A stretch of DNA of 64,000 nt from the NCBI GenBank assembly GCA_023362775.1, contig JALMGJ010000005.1, forward strand, positions 82,935,921 through 82,999,920, in the 5' to 3' direction. The notes beneath the pieces are model-generated. The model saw only the letters and a program-made list of their open reading frames with translations, had not been told where the DNA came from and did no database searches. This stretch comes from Charina bottae (Eukaryota; Chordata; Lepidosauria; Squamata; Charinaidae). The position numbers and the translations under genes were made by a program. Position 1 is the stretch's first letter. Every line of letters begins with the position of its first letter. Shown piece after piece: positions 62,529-64,000 of the stretch.

Positions 62529-62812
62529 TATATCACTATGCCCTATGGAACATTCTTCCCCCGGAGATAAGACAGTCCCCCTCGCTCCTGGACTTTCGGA
62601 AAAAGCTTAAAACCTGGTTGTGTCAATATGCTTGGAGCGGGAAGGAGAAAGTACACTCTTGGGGATGGCTAGTGCCTTAGGGAAGCCATGGAGTGCCCTT
62701 CCCATGGACTTAAGAAGATTCTGCCATTTGGATTTTACTATATTTATTATATTTATAAATTGTTAATTAAGATGTATTTTAGTCTATTTATAATTGTATT
62801 TTAATGAATTGT
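62529..62812 (+). mobile_element. L2-group LINE 3' end
   Basis: Encodes PYGTFFPRR..DSPPRSWTFGKS-like sequence. At DNA level, GCCCTATGGAACATTCTTCC then CCGGAGATAAGACAGTCCCC parallels 53358-53400, followed by TTGGGGATGGCT and an AT-rich 3' UTR. Confidence 0.8.
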
Positions 62813-64000
62813 ACTCTGGAGTCCTTGGTGCTCTCTGAGCCTTGTTGTTTTCTTGCAGACATTTCATTGCCAGGCTAGGCAACATCTTCATTGTGAAAAG
62901 GGAGTGGGACTTGCTCTCTGTTCATATACCATGGCTTGTCCTACTTGTGTTGGTGGGGGTGTTGTTCTCTCCTTGGTAGTTTCTTGATTGAGCTGTTGTT
63001 TGCTGCTTGGTTGATTGACTGAGTTAACAGTTCCTTGATTAGGGTATATTGTGCTGTTTGATTGTTCCTCTGGTGCTAATCCTGGTGTTAATCTTTGCAT
63101 ATCTAGGTGTTGATTGCTGGCAAGGAGGTGTTCTGGTCTTCTGGCTTTTCTATTGTCTCTTATGAATAGTATGTAAATGTTGTTTACCTCTATGTGTCTG
63201 TTGATGGCTGCTTTGTCTGAGTGCCAAGCTTCCAGGAATTCTCTAGCATTTTTGGATTTGGCTTGGTTTAAGATGCTCAGTTTCCCAGTTGAAAGTATGG
63301 TTGAGTTTGTCCATGTGTTGTGAGATTAAGGAGTTTTCATCGTGTCTTCTGACTGCTAGTTGGTGTTTGTGGATGCGTTCTGCTAGTCTTCTGCCAGTCT
63401 GTCCTACATAGTGGCTGTTACAGTCCTTACACTGTATGTTGTAGATAACTCCTGTTTTTTCTTCTTGGGCTACTGGGTCTTTTGGGTTACTTACGATGTT
63501 CTGAAGGGTTTTGGTTGGTTTATGTGCTACGGTGATGCCATGTGGTTGTAACAGTCTATTAGTAGTTTCTGAGATGTTTCTGATGTATGGCAGTGTAATT
63601 CTTTTTATAGCTTCTTTTGGTTTTGCTGCGGTGGGTTGAGTGGTCAGGCACTTTTTGATAAAGTTGCGTGGGTATCCATTTTGCTGGAAGATGCTAAATA
63701 AGTGGTCTGTTTCCTTCTTCTGTTGTTCTGGGTTGCTGCAGTGCGTTTGTACTCGTCTGAATAGTATTCTTACACAGCCCCTCTTGTGGGAGGCTGGGTT
63801 ATTGCTTTGGTAGTGGAGCACTTGGTTAGTGTGGGTAGCTTTCTGGTAGACTTGTGTTTCTAGAATGCCATCATTTCCTCTACTGATGAGGATGTCCAAG
63901 AAGGGTAGTATGTTGTTGTTTTCTTCTTCCCTTGTGAATTTTATTCCTTTGAAGACATTGTTGATGGTTTCATGTGTTTCTTCCAGTTGTTCCTTTTTTA
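62813..64000 (-). mobile_element. Penelope-like element, 3' part, runs off the window
   Basis: Minus-strand retroelement with a Penelope-type RT end followed by a GIY-YIG nuclease. The 3' boundary is near GAGTCCTTGGTGCTCTCTGA (plus). Penelope-like elements form a separate class with telomerase-like RT. The catalytic RT motifs would lie beyond 64000. Confidence 0.85.
62888..64000 (-). pseudogene. Penelope RT thumb and GIY-YIG endonuclease, one frameshift
   Basis: The frame is open from the window edge to 63243: IKFTREEENNNILPFLDILI, HYQSNNPASHKRGCVRILFR (RT thumb region), LQPHGITVAHKPTKTLQNIV (linker), then GVIYNIQCKDCNSHYVGQTG and RRLAERIHKHQLAVRRHDEN, the GIY-YIG nuclease with its Cys pair and catalytic Arg region. 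At about 63262 a frameshift moves the last part (EFLEAWHSDKAAINRHIEVN, about 63245-63170; ERTTPPPTQVGQAMVYEQRA to 62888) to other frames. It encodes the RT/nuclease that makes and inserts its own cDNA. Confidence 0.85.

Noticed and set aside
51636..64000. A further upstream GBF1 exon (the end of the Sec7-proximal region)
   Set aside because: No splice-bounded frame with the expected sequence was found; the region is transposons and unassigned intron.

Overview
This window is vertebrate genomic DNA, most likely from a squamate reptile. It has split exons with GT-AG junctions, no operons and no bacterial gene structure. The transposon mix is squamate-like: BovB, L1, L2/CR1, R4/Dong, Ty1/copia, chromodomain Ty3/gypsy, Penelope-like, Tc1 and hAT elements, plus SINEs with BovB-like tails. 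I cannot name the species.

One host gene is recognisable. Eight consecutive exons on the minus strand encode the middle of GBF1, the Golgi brefeldin A-resistant Arf guanine-nucleotide exchange factor, in the region just downstream of its Sec7 domain. In gene order the exons are 51459-51635, 48593-48657, 30986-31109, 29122-29193, 18425-18519, 11526-11679, 9027-9249 and 1786-1943. All splice phases join, and the gene continues off both ends of the window.

Everything else is intron, mostly transposons. Intron 9027-1943 holds an R4 fragment, a MITE split by an L1 that is arranged tail-to-tail, and SINEs. Intron 18425-11679 holds a complete 5.24 kb copia element with nearly identical LTRs but a ruined interior. 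Intron 29122-18519 holds an L1-derived non-autonomous element carrying a hAT MITE with a minisatellite, two L2 copies, an RTE-like LINE end, and a Tc1 element that carries another hAT MITE. The 17.5 kb intron 48593-31109 is a nested stack: L1 with a solo LTR, then an old gypsy element invaded by BovB, a solo LTR, an L2 fragment and a young gypsy chromovirus (41052-46487), and finally a 1.1 kb fold-back MITE beside the exon. Upstream of 51635 lie an L2 LINE with a long RT frame, an R4 fragment, a CR1-type ORF1, an L1 broken by at least five later insertions, and a Penelope-like element running off the right edge.

No defence system, biosynthetic cluster or other novel gene system is visible. 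The most unusual signals are in the transposons. The young gypsy shows a 13-nt LTR/PBS complementarity that implies self-priming, and its frame runs into its LTR to encode a basic tail. The copia element pairs a decayed interior with young LTRs. There is also a family of TA-flanked fold-back MITEs, and an L1-derived family that keeps coiled-coil frames but lacks any reverse transcriptase.
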